From Forficula auricularia (taxonomy: Eukaryota > Arthropoda > Insecta > Dermaptera > Forficulidae): a stretch of 64,000 nucleotides of DNA. Of this stretch, positions 11,047 to 22,500 are shown in pieces. Position numbers and translations under genes: made by a program. Positions within the stretch are counted from its first letter, which is position 1, and each line of letters starts with the position of its first letter. Under the pieces are notes generated by a model. The model was not told the DNA's origin. It made no database searches and saw only the letters and a program-made list of their open reading frames with translations. Location: NCBI GenBank assembly GCA_024734495.1, contig JALMQS010000187.1, forward strand, positions 4,282,013-4,346,012, in the 5' to 3' direction.

Positions 11047-11701
11047 TATTTATCAATAGATATTGGAGCTGACAGTGCTCTTATTATTTTTGTGATTATG
11101 CATATTTTAAAATTTCGCAATTTTAAATTTTGATTTTTTTTTTAATTCAATCGAATGCAAGTAGGGGGCGCACCAGTAAGATGCATTTATTTACTCCTTT
11201 TGAATTTGACACATTGTTTGAGTTGGTTTTGCATTTTAATACAATTTCGCGTTTGTTTTTATGTTTAAAAATTTTATTCCAAATTAAAAAATTATTTTTT
11301 TATTTTCCCTATGCAATTTCGAATATATAAAAAATGAAAAATATATTTTATTTTATTTTTATATAAGAAAAAATATATGCTTGCGCCCTCTATTAGAAAA
11401 ATTTAGCATCAACCCTAAAATTATTCTAAAAAAATTTCATACATTGATCTGTTTAAAGATAATACTTGCAAATATTTGTTAATCTTGCCAATTTTAAATT
11501 ATATTAGCTTTGAAACTTTAATCATATGCATATAATCTTTTCGTTAATTTATATAAGTTTAAGCATATAAATTTTTATATATTCGTTATTTGCATCAAAC
11601 CTTATTATTGTAAGACATTTGTTGCTTTCTCAAGGTAAGACCTTTATTATTCGAATTTTCTTTATTTGAGTGAATTCATTAATGTAATATTTTTTATAAA
11701 T

Positions 11702-12305
11702 TAATATCTCAACAAAAACACTTAAGTAAAAAAAGGCCAAGTTCGATTAATAAAAACAGTTTGCCAAAAAAGTAATGAGATCTAATGTGCTGCCAAGCTC
11801 AATATCATCAATTTATTAAATGAGCTGAGAATATATTACTAACTTCAATTACAACGAATGTTTTTCATTCCACATGTCCCTCTATATTTTTTATTGAATT
11901 CACATTTTTAGTTGAAATTATTTTTCTAAAACTTGGCTATACGCATTAAATTATTATTATTTTTGTTTGATAGGGTCTCCACCTCTCCCTTTTAGCCCTT
12001 CCATCCTCTCTTATTAAGATCTCATGATATGGTAACTATAGTAATTCGTGACATACATAACAATGCGTAAAAGCCAAGTTTTAGGAAAATAATTTCAACT
12101 AAAAATGTGAATTCAATAAAAAATATAGAGGGACATGTGGAATGAAAAACATTCGTTGTAATTGAAGTTAGTAATATATTCTCGGCTCATTTAATAAATT
12201 GATGATATTGAACTTGGCAGCACATTAGATCTCATTACTTTTTTTGGCAAAATGTTTTTATTAATCGAACTTGGCCTTTTTTTACACAAGTGTTTTTGTT
12301 GAGAT
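11702..12305. repeat. Foldback element with ~230-bp arms
   Basis: The left arm (about 11,702-11,945) and right arm (about 12,070-12,305) are near-identical inverted copies. The outer sequence is CAACAAAAACACTTAAGT, followed by GGCCAAGTTCG. It resembles a young MITE or foldback without coding capacity and is related at its ends to 5,297-6,252. Confidence 0.8.
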
Positions 12306-12309
12306 TTCA

Positions 12310-12560
12310 CTACTTTTTGTAAGTTGGATGGGAATTTAGCCTGCAAGATTCACGCATTTATTTTAAAGGCTGATGAAGATCTTTTTCGATTTCTCACTTT
12401 ATTAGTGATTCAAATTATTGCACTATGTCAAATTTTATCATTCTAGTGTCGTTGAATTTTCACTATTAGTTAATTTATCTCATAAGTTTCACTCCTTCAT
12501 TTTAAACGCTGATTAAGGAAACTTTACTTTATTTGAGTGAATTCATTAATGTAATATTTT
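12310..12560. repeat. Fragment related to Helitron interior
   Basis: The segment with 'TTTCACTCCTTCATTTTAAA' and its surroundings matches the inside of the Helitron near 6,880-7,010 at moderate identity. Termini are not visible, so this is a fragment. Confidence 0.35.
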
Positions 12561-12688
12561 TTATAAATTAATATTTTAACCAACTTCAAAAAAAGGAGGA
12601 GTTATCAATTCATCGGAATCTTTTTAACCGACGAAAGGAGGAGGTTATCAATTCAACAAAATGTCTGTTTTTTTTGTTTTTGTTTTTT

Positions 12689-15022
12689 ACTTTATCCAAT
12701 GCAAAGCATGGGTAAAGTATTGTAATCGCTCTCGGGGCAAGCGTGGCTTCAAAGGGTCCTCAGGTAAAGACTACGGAACCCATGGACTCAATTAAAGTCA
12801 CAAATTGTAGTATTCAATTAGGTTGAATATTAGCACGTGACGGTTTTGCCAAAAATTACATGGGGTCTCGTCGAGAGGCCAAAAAGTGCGATTTTTTCAT
12901 TTAGTGCGTGCGGATGGATGGATGGATGGATGGATGGATGTTATCGCTTTTTTGGCCGACGATTTTTTCCACACCGTTGCACCGATTGAAATGAAATTGA
13001 AAACCTACCATTAGTTTAACAAAATGAAGCGCTGATTAGTTTTTGGTACATATCGGCCCACAAACATTAGTACTTTATTTCAGTACTTTTTTAGTTTTTT
13101 CTAAATATCTTGAAAATGACTTAACCAATTTTGATGAAATTTAATATCCTAATTAAGTACCTTGGGGACCACAAAAAAGGTTAAATAAAGTTTTTAGTAA
13201 AATTATATTTTAAAGTACTTTACTCTAGAAGTAAGATGGTACTTTTTTAATTTTTAAATTCTTTAAAATTTATTCATTTGAAAGTTTTAATATAGCTCAT
13301 TTAGCCTTGCTTAAGTAAGAATGGATAGGCTTCTCTCTGTGAAATGCTAAAAATTTGGGAGGAATTTTTATGAGTAACCATAGCAACTGCGTTGTTTTCT
13401 TATCCGTTACCTTTGCTGAAGACAGAGAAATCGATTTTAAACCAAAAATAGCGATTGATTCTCATCTAGTACTTGAGGAATAATCATTCTATATTGAATT
13501 TTTGACGTTTCGGTTTTTATTAGTAACCATTGCTGAAGACATAGAGAAATCGATTTTAAACCAAAAATAGCGATTGATTCTCATCTAGTACTTGAGGAAT
13601 AATCATTCTATATTGGATTTTTGACGTTTCGGTTTTTATTAGTAACCATTGCTGAAGACATAGAGAAATCGATTTTAAACCAAAAATAGCGATTGATTCT
13701 CATCTAGTACTTGAGGAATAATCATTCTATATTGGATTTTTGACGTTTCGGTTTTTATTAGTAACCATTGCTGAAGACATGGAGGAATCGACTTAAAATC
13801 AAAAATAGCGATTGATTCTCATCTAATACTTGAGAAATATCCATTCTATATTGGATTTTTGACGTTTCGGTTTTTATTATAACCATTCCTGAAGACATAG
13901 AGAAAACAACTTGAAACCAAAAATAGCGATTGATTCTCATCTAGTACTTGACGAATAATCATTCTATATTGGATTTTTGACGTTTCGGTTTTTATTGGTA
14001 ACCATTGCTGAAGACATAGAGGAATCGACTTAAAATCAAAAATAGCGATTGATTCTCATCTAATACTTGAGGAATAACAATTCTACATTGGATTTTTGAC
14101 GTTTCGATTATTATTGGTAACCATTGCTGAAGACATGGAGGAATCGACTTAAAATCAAAAATAACTATCGATTCTTATCTAATACTAGAGGAATAACCTT
14201 ATTGCATTCCATTTTTGATGTTTTGACTATTAATGGAAACCTCTACTGAAAATGTAGAAGAATCGACTTAAAATCAAACTTGAGTTGTTTACCAAAAAAG
14301 AATTTAGTCTTTTTGATTTTAAGTCGATTCTTCTACATTTTCAGTAGAGGTTTCCATTAATAGTCAAAACATCAAAAATGGAATGCAATAAGGTTATTCC
14401 TCTAGTATTAGATAAGAATCGATCGTTATTTTTGATTTTAAGTCGTTTCCTCCATGTCTTCAGCAATGGTTACCAATAATAATCGAAACGTCAAAAACCT
14501 AATGTAGAATTGTTATTCCTCAAGTATTAGATGAGAATCGATGGCTATTTTTGATTTTAAGTCGATTCTTCTACATTTTCAGTAGAGGTTTCCATTAATA
14601 GTCAAAACATCAAAAATGGAATGCAATAAGGTTATTCCTCTAGTATTAGATAAGAATCGATCGTTATTTTTGATTTTAAGTCGTTTCCTCCATGTCTTCA
14701 GCAATGGTTACCAATAATAATCGAAACGTCAAAAACCTAATGTAGAATTGTTATTCCTCAAGTATTAGATGAGAATCGATGGCTATTTTTGATTTTAAGT
14801 CGATTCCTCTATGTCTTCAGCAATGGTTACCAATAAAAACCGAAACGTCAAAAATCCAATGTAGAATGGTTATTCCTCGACTCTTAAATGAGAATTATTT
14901 TTGAATTAATTTCAATATGAACTACAAATTGCAAGTGATATCTGATTAATAATAAAGGAACAAACATATTAATATTTCAAATGAATTTGGATAAAGTTTA
15001 GCAACGATCCGTTGCAGTTTAT
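12689..15022 (+). mobile_element. Helentron/HINE-like (DINE-1-like) element, full copy
   Basis: It begins ACTTTATCCAATGC and ends TTGGATAAAGT followed by a GCAAC-GATCC-GTTGC hairpin, so the ends carry subterminal inverted repeats plus a 3' hairpin. The order is a 5' block (12,689-12,905), a GGAT/GATG microsatellite (12,906-12,940), a second block to about 13,330, a minisatellite core (13,385-14,890) and a 3' block (14,890-15,022). This layout is that of Helentron-associated interspersed elements. Copies are at 26,618-27,223 (core deleted), 58,049-59,949 and 63,277 onward. No Rep/helicase gene is present. Family assignment is inferred from architecture only. Confidence 0.6.
13385..14890. repeat. 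Palindromic 119-bp minisatellite array
   Basis: The motif GACGTTTCGG or its variants recurs at 13,504, 13,623, 13,742, 13,861, 13,979, 14,098 and 14,217, giving a 119-base period. The array then inverts at about 14,295 and continues as reverse-complement units to 14,890. In the inverted half a two-unit block of about 240 bases is duplicated (from about 14,329 and 14,569). The units next to the centre form a diverged subtype (GATGTTTTGAC). Confidence 0.85.
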
Positions 15023-15053
15023 TTTTTCTTGTGTTTTGTGTGTGAACATTTAT

Positions 15054-15515
15054 TTCTCTTTACAATGTGGAGCGATTTCGATGATTTTTTTTTTGCATTG
15101 GGTTCAGTCTCGTACCCGATTGGTCCCGTTTTTTTTATCGGTATTGTACCTTTTTCGTTATGTATGTTCACGCATAACTTTTTTGTTTATGGACCGATTT
15201 CGATGATTCTTTTTTTATTGAAAATGGGATACCTTAAGGGTGGTCACATATTAATTTGGTCAAGTTCTGCTGATGTTTGTTCGTCGATTTCTCTTTACTA
15301 TGTGGACCGATTTCGATGATTTTTTTGCCTTGGGATCAGTATAGTCGCCGATTGGTCCCGTATAAATTTCATTGGTATTGGACCTTTTTTGTTATGTATG
15401 TTCACGCATAACTTCTTTGTTTATGGACCGATTTCGATGATTCTTTTTTTATTGGAAAGGGGATACCTTAGGGGTAATCTCATATTAATTTGGTCAAGTT
15501 CTAATGATATGATCA
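15054..15515 (+). repeat. Tandem pair of ~230-bp repeat units
   Basis: Two direct copies (about 15,054-15,288 and 15,291-15,508) share TTTATGGACCGATTTCGATG and TTAATTTGGTCAAGTTCT. They belong to the dispersed family also seen at 520-925 (minus), 43,316-43,615 and 48,190-48,310. Open frames of 64-96 codons here follow the repeat and are not convincing genes. Confidence 0.7.
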
Positions 15516-16140
15516 ATGACAAAATAACGGAAATCTCCAATTCTTATGAGCAAATAATCGAAATTATAATAAATAAAATCTTTTATAAAAAAAACAATCT
15601 TAAAACGTTCATTTAAAATCCGCTAACGTTTCGAGATAATTTCTCTATTAATGAATTGAATTTTATTATCAATTTCTGATGGAGAAAGGGGAGGAATTCA
15701 ATATGGTATTGGAATAATTATCGGAAAAGAGGTTTTTTTCTTTAATTGGTTTTTTCCTCTTATTAAAAACAAGGACTAAAGATGATCAAGGACACTCGAT
15801 GGTGGAGAAGTAATCTCCGGAGTCGAAGCTAAAATACGAGGTATACATTAATTAATGTAAAAAAAAAAATTGGTTTAATAAATTTATATCAATTTCTGAT
15901 TCATTCGCTCGAATCTTTCTCTTACGAGATGCATTCAAGGTATTCATTATCTGATTCGTTTACCCGACGCTTTCTCATACGAGATGCAAGCAAGGAAGAA
16001 GTTAAGTTACTATTGTTAACATAACTAAATAGAGAAAAATAAAAATAATTTTTAGAAAGAACAAAAACGACGGAAGTTTTTACATGAAATCACTTTTTGA
16101 AGTCGATGCCAAACATATACATTTTATGAATCGCACTTGA
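15516..16140 (+). repeat. Continuation of dispersed repeat family
   Basis: Segments such as GATGGTGGAGAAGTAATCTC (about 15,800-15,825) recur at 48,500-48,610 in the same orientation and at 38,870-38,990 inverted. The stretch 16,050-16,140 resembles the arms of the foldbacks at 43,630-44,030 and 48,770-49,202. It looks like a fragmented, compound repeat. Confidence 0.5.
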
Positions 16141-16146
16141 CATTCA

Positions 16147-16181
<35 letters not shown>

Positions 16182-16204
16182 AATTATAGATATTTTATTT
16201 TGAA

Positions 16205-16545
16205 GGAGACAATAAAAGAGTATCTTCTGCTGGAATTATAAATTTTTATTAAATTGAAAGTTTTTGTGCCGTGAGTAGCAGAATTTTTATATATTGAAGG
16301 AGACAATAAAAGAGTGTATCTTCTGCTGGAATTATAAATTTAATTTATTTATAACGAATATTTTATTGTCTCCTTCAATATAAATTTTTAATTTATTTAT
16401 AACGAGATTATAGTTTCGTTATAAAAAATTAAAAATTTATAATTCCAGCAGAAGAAGAAGAAGACACTCTTTTATTGTCTCCTTCAATTTATAAAAATTC
16501 TGCTACTCTCGCCAAAAAGAAACTTTCAATTTAATATTTTATTTT
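16205..16545. repeat. GAAGGAGACAATAAAAGAG foldback, rearranged copy
   Basis: The end sequence GAAGGAGACAATAAAAGAG occurs twice in direct orientation (16,204 and about 16,299) and inverted at about 16,365 and 16,470. The CTGCTGGAATTATAAATTT subterminal sequence is shared with 23,361-23,690 and 27,568-27,894. The CTGATGA module is lost here; only a short ACTATAGTTTCG-like remnant survives. Confidence 0.65.
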
Positions 16546-18207
16546 GTTTTTATTTTTTAATATCTTTTTTTCTCTTAATTCAATCTATTTTGTTAATAAA
16601 TCTTTTTAAAACTAAATCTTAAAACCCTGGAGTGTCCCTATTGAAATATAGCTTTGCAAATCACAGTCCTCTGTGAAAATAGGTATTATAATTGCTAGTA
16701 AACAGATAGAAATAAAGAATCAGCGCACATTTGGAATATCTGGCGACTTTACACCTGCCAGATAGCACCAGATATATTAATAGTGCAAAAGTGGTTTATT
16801 TAAAAAAATTATATTAAAATATTTAACAATCATATTTGTGAAAATATATGTCTCTGGGTCTGTCTGAATTCCGATACCTACGATAACTTGAAAACGAAAT
16901 GTCCTGGTGCCAAACTTCATATTTATAATGCAGAGAACTGATTAGATTTTGAGCTCTTTCACCTTAGAACTTCTTGATCAAAAATACAGAAAATGTAATT
17001 TTTTTAGAGATAATTAAATTACAAAAAATGTCCAATAGTTTATTATATTTAAGCTTACTACGATTATGACGACTTAACTGGCGAGCGTACCGAGTCTTGA
17101 GAACACATTTTTAAATGAATTTAATGTTGAGACGCTTATAAAGTAATACAGTTTTTTGAGATTCGAATAACTAATTTGATTCTATAGCTTAACATTTTAA
17201 GATTTAGAAATTGGGGCTACTTCATAATACACGAATTTTTCTGTCATGTGGAGTGACAAATTAGATTTTTATATACCTATATATAAAATAAAATAAAATG
17301 TTTATTTCGGAAAATTTATTCGATTTGAGACTTTCTAACATCTGTATTTCGGGTTCGAAAATCAGAAAAAAGATCGAATTGTTTTATGTGAGCTATCCAA
17401 CGGTTGTAGCTAATGTGTTTGAAATTAGACACACAATTTAATATTAATAAACTGCACAGTTGTGCCAAGTTTCAGCTAACTAGCTCCAACCATTCGCTTC
17501 TAAAAAATTGTCAATTCACGAAAAATGTACCGAATCTTGAAAAAGATTTTATTTTTTTAACCAATTTTTATTGAACTAAACCACTTCATATTCTTCAGTT
17601 CTGCAATGGAATTGATTGCCGAGATCTAAGGGGGATGCACTAATTGAAATATATTCTCATACAAATGCAACTATACTATCCCAGGTCAGGGTAGATGGGA
17701 TAGACCGATAGACTATAGATACTAACTAGTTACCTAACATACATAGATTTTTTTTAATAATTCATGAAATTTCAATTCATATATTCGAGACCATTATCAA
17801 GCTTGCTTTTGAAAGTAAAAGCATAAAAATTCTTCTAAAAAACACTTTTTGTAAATGATTATTTTTACAAAAAATGAAAAAATGGCTCTAAGTCTATCTT
17901 TTATCTTTTGTTTTCTAAATCTTTTCAAAGAAATTTTAATCATTTTCCTCAGAAAGAAAACAGGTTGCTTACTTCAACCAATGATCTCTTTATGGTTTAA
18001 ATTGAATAAGCCAAAGCCGACAACCTGCTTTCTTTATGAATTCGGCTTATCGAATAACGTAATATTGTCTCCTTTATTTGGATTAAGTACAACTATCAGG
18101 CACGTACCCCCTCCAAAAAAATAATAATATGGGGGAGTGCCCAAAATTTTTCTTTTTATAGAAAATGTTTTTGTTATATTAACAGATTTTTTTTTTCTTT
18201 TTTTTAG
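16546..18207. other. Upstream region of FBXL6
   Basis: No paired repeat or convincing gene was seen. The frame at 17,855-18,124 is not recognised. A polypyrimidine tract ending in TTTTTTTTTAG at 18,207 could be a 3' splice site, which would imply an untranslated or alternative first exon somewhere upstream. No promoter motif can be assigned with confidence. Confidence 0.4.
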
Positions 18208-18248
18208 ATTTAAAAAGGCGCCTCTTTCCCCTCCCTGGCTCTAATCCG

Positions 18249-19543
18249 ATGGAGGAGCGAAACGGCGGCGTCGGCAGTGGCGGCGGAATCGGTGAATGTT
18301 TTGCTGATGATATCTTTGCCGACCCGGAACACGACATCCTTAAGGATTTTCTGTTAGTGTCCTCGCCGACGAGTAAGCAACTGACTCCTGAACTGAACTC
18401 GCTATCCTTAATGAAACATCATCATCATCATCAACCAATGCAACCCCAAATGCCACATACAATGGACCTTGTTGGAAATCTGGCTAACTCACCAAGTGGT
18501 AGTACTAGTGGTGACCCCATGCTCAGGACATCTATGCTTGCCCCATCTACTGCCACTAATGCCCATGCCCACTTAACAAGTGATCGGTTGCATGGCATAG
18601 ACTCAAGTGAAATGGTGTCAATGGTCCCTCCAGCACCCACTTCATGTATGAACTCTTTACCTCTGCCTGGTGGACCTGTCAATTGTTTACCTCCTCCTGC
18701 AGCACCTCCACCTCCACTTGCTCCACAGCAGAATTGTATGTCTATGCCCCCAAATTGTCATGATATGATGGGTTACTCATTACCTCCACCCCCTCCAAAT
18801 CATTTAGTCGATCCATATGTAAATCCACCAAGTGGATATCCGACACAAAGTCCTGTGGATGCTTTAGTTGGTTTTACTAATAATTGTGCAGCTGAATTGA
18901 ATGCCTCAGCTGCTTCTAGTACGGGGATGGCATTCAATTCCGAGGAATCCTCTTTAGGAACTCAAGACGAATTGGAGCCTGAGGATTCTTCAAGTGTACA
19001 GCAAGGGCATCAAACTCCCCCTGCTACGATGAGTTCAAATAAACGCCGTAGTGGCTCAGGTTCTACTGGAAGAGGTCGCAAACGTCGAAATGTTGATGCA
19101 AGTTCAACAACGAGTAGTAATAGTGGAACTACTCATACAGCAACTCGTGGTCGTCCTCCAGGATCAGCGAAACGAAAGAACAATCACCCCACTCACTCTG
19201 TCACTTATCAAAGTCAAATCTCACCTGATGTAAATGGTATTAAAATTAGAATCAAGAAATCATCTTCATCTTGTCCAAATCCACCTCCAACAGTGAAAAC
19301 GAAAAAACGAGAAAAAGGACGAAGACGTCGTAAAGGTCGGGTTTCTGACGAAGATGATGATGACTTCGATGATGAAAATAGTGGCGGAAGAAGGCGCTGG
19401 GTGGCACAAGGGTCATATGTTGATGAGGAAGATAACGAACCAGCCGAACAGAGCCTTTGGGCAATGACTTTGCCTGAACATGCTCTCGAAAAAATATTTA
19501 CTATGGTTGTAAATGAAGAAGGTTCTCTCCCCTTCCTTGTCAG
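18249..19543 (+). CDS. FBXL6 exon 1: disordered N-terminal region and F-box start
   Basis: It encodes 431 codons plus two bases, with donor CAG|GTAAGT. Residues 1-250 are rich in Ser, Pro, Met and Asn, with a His run near 57 and poly-Pro runs near 150 and 180. An AT-hook-like RGRPPGSAKRK lies at 300-310, and a similar GRGRKRR near 275. A strongly basic stretch (about 347-365) is followed by an acidic one (about 367-377). The F-box opens near 403. ATG 18,249 was chosen as the first ATG after the putative acceptor at 18,207. The frame stays open back to that acceptor, so an upstream coding exon cannot be excluded. Confidence 0.85.
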
Positions 19544-22500
19544 GTAAGTAAATTAATTAATTACCCCAGGACCATCTTCCTGTATATCTTTTTTTTGGAA
19601 TAATATAAGATTAAATTTTATAGCGTTTTTCGTTGGGCGATTCAGTGCACTCTTTGCTGACCATTTCTTGCCTTCGAAACAAACCTAAATAAATATAATA
19701 CTATAAGACTGATGATGCCAGATTCCTCAATCAGGGTTCGCTGGAGTCCAACAGAAAGCGCTATTAGGAAAATCATTCCACTCATATTAGCCATAATACT
19801 CTTGAAATAATTTCACCTTAATAAATAAATAATTATGATTCCAGGGCAAGTCATGTGTGCCGGCTCTGGAGACGAGTAGCTGGTTTACCTCGACTCTGGC
19901 ATAACGCAGATTTAACTAGTACATGTATCAAAGATCGGTTCAAGAACGAGCATCTCTTTAAATGGCTTTGCGAACATCGTTTGGGAACTGTACGAGATCT
20001 AAATATTGGTGTGTAAATATAATCAATCAAATTAACTTTTTTTGCTTGGCAGTTGAATTTCTCTATTAATAAAATTTTTTAATTTCTTACTAATATAAAA
20101 TAATTAAATAAATAAAAACAAAATGAAATTTAAAAAATACAGCATCTAAAATTGAGATAATAAATTACCTTTAATACAAAGTGAAGATTGTGTCTTCTGC
20201 TTAACATAATACATAAATATTTTTTAAATAGGACATATCCTTTCAATTTATTTTGAACAGCTCAGTGGTTTCTCTATATTGCGTTTCGTAGCAGATACAA
20301 ATTCACTTTTTTGGCTTTTAAAAATTTAGCTATATCTCAGAACATCGTAGTTTTATTTGTATTTAATTAAAGAAACCCAATCTTTAATTTATTACATAAA
20401 TTAAAACTATTTCCTTCTGTAAAAGGCCATTTTAATTTTACCCTTCTATACTTTTTAATAGTGGTATAATTTTTCTTTTTTTTAATATTTTCATATAAGT
20501 TTAAGTACTAATTTTTTTCTAGGATGGATTCAAAATTATTTATACAATTTTTGAAAAACTATTGCCTTACCAATTTTTTTAAATTATTTTGACCATTTGT
20601 TTCTTTAAATTATTTTTTTTTTATCAATTATTTTCACAAAACTTAATTTATTCTTTTCAAAAACCTTTCTTTACACTTTTAAACATATTAGCTTCGCTCG
20701 CTGATCTAATCCTAAAAGTATTCTGCAGAATTTCTATAAACACACAGTTGCCGTCCGTGTATCAGATCCAGCCCCACTTTGACCCTGCGGACAAATTTTT
20801 CACGTTCTCAATTAAATTTTACCTTCCTTTTTTGTTTTCCTGTCATTTCACTACGTTTTTCCCACCAAAAGTTTCGAGATATCCTAGAGAGTAACTGTGC
20901 AAAATTTAATTCCGATCAGATCAGTCAAAGGGCCCTAAAATTTTAGTTTTTTAAAGTCCCCACCATTTTGAATATGTGATTTTTGCACAAATAGTTCCGC
21001 GAGGTTCTAAATAGTAACGGTGCGAAATTTGGTCTTTATCTATCAGTGTACAAAATTTTAATTTTCAAGTACCTACCCATGGTACAAAATTTGATTAAGA
21101 CCGGTCAAAGAGTCTAGAAGTGTAGAGCGAACACCACGCAAACTTCCTATTTTTTATACACTCGGGAGCAGCTAAATCGACTCAACCTCTAAGCGCGCAT
21201 ACAAAGTCGTTTTTCTTTTAAATGGCCAAGCCGATATTTATAAAATAAATATATCTTTAAAGCTTATTTATTTAGCTTTACATTGATATCAATGTCAAGC
21301 AGATCGGCTCATTACTTTTTAAATTATGTGATCTGAATGACAATGAAAGGAAAAAAGGATGTAAAGGAAAGGAAAAGTAGGGATGTTCAAAATTAAAATT
21401 AAATTGACATTTTAAACATAACAAAGAAAATTTATTTTCTTAATAATTTGTGTTGCCCCCTAGCTTTTATAACAGCCCGCATGCGATCCTGCATCGACCT
21501 GATGAGTTTTTTTATAAAATCTTGAGGGATGCCTTCCCATTCATCTAACAAGGCTGTCTTAAGCTCATCAATGGTCGAAGGTACCGAATTTCTGACTCGA
21601 ACCCTTTGTTTGAGGTGGTCCCACATATGTTCGATGGGATTCATGTCTGGGCTGAGCGCTGGCCACTCCATGGTGTGGATAGCGACTTCGGTCATGTATT
21701 GCCGAGTGACCATCGCAGCGTGGCACCGGGCATTATCATGCATCAGTAAAAAATTTTCCCCAATAAATCCTTTATATGGAACAACATGATGCAGGAGAAT
21801 GTCAGCAATGTAACAGTCAGCTGTTAGACCCCCTCTCCGGCCTCCACCAGGCACAAAAACAATATCTGTTTTTCCCTCCAGAGAAATGCCACCCCAAATC
21901 ATGCCGGAACCACCACCATATGACACTGTTTGAGAGAAACAGCATTGAGAAAATCGCTCTACCTGACGCCTGTAGACCCGACTTCTCCTGTCACTGCCAT
22001 GAATGCACACTCTACACTCATCTGTGAATAGGGCAGCCCGCCATTGGTCGATACTCCAATTGAGATGCTCTCGAGCAAATTGAAGTCGAGCTTGACTGTG
22101 ACGTGAGGTTAATTTTGGTCCAGAGGCAGGTCTTCTGCAAGTGAGGTTGGCTTCCTTCAAGCGTCTTCTGACTGTCCACCGACTGACAGCCAGACCTCGA
22201 ACTTCTCTCAGCTGCTGCTGGACATCGACACCAGTGAGGTGGCGGTTTCGGAGAGACGTCGTGACGATAAAACGTTCATCCCTCTCAGACGTGCACCGGC
22301 GGCGGCGGGTATTTGGTCTCCGAGTGAAGGCACCAGTCTCCTGAAACCTTCTGTAGACCCTTGAGACAGTAGACTGACTTAAGTTCAATTGACGAGCGAC
22401 TTCTCTTTGAGTAAGGCTCTGTTCCAACAGAGCAACAACTTGAGCGGCAACTTCTGGCTTAGTATCCATGATTTTCTGAAAACAATTGTGTCAATTTGCG

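Noticed and set aside
13490..13990. Hammerhead core in the 119-bp units
   Set aside because: The units share ACGTTTCGG (GAAACG) and a GGTT/AACC hairpin, but the CUGANGA part reads CAGCAAT, so no catalytic core is present.
13385..14890. Regularly spaced repeats as a CRISPR-like array
   Set aside because: The 119-base units are repeated in full, without unique spacers, and occur inside a eukaryotic mobile element.
15012..15616. Frames with hydrophobic Phe/Leu-rich peptides
   Set aside because: They follow a T-rich dispersed repeat duplicated in tandem and seen elsewhere in non-coding form.
17855..18124. 89-codon frame upstream of FBXL6 as a gene or 5' coding exon
   Set aside because: No recognisable composition, not in frame with exon 1 through the acceptor, and surrounded by AT-rich sequence.
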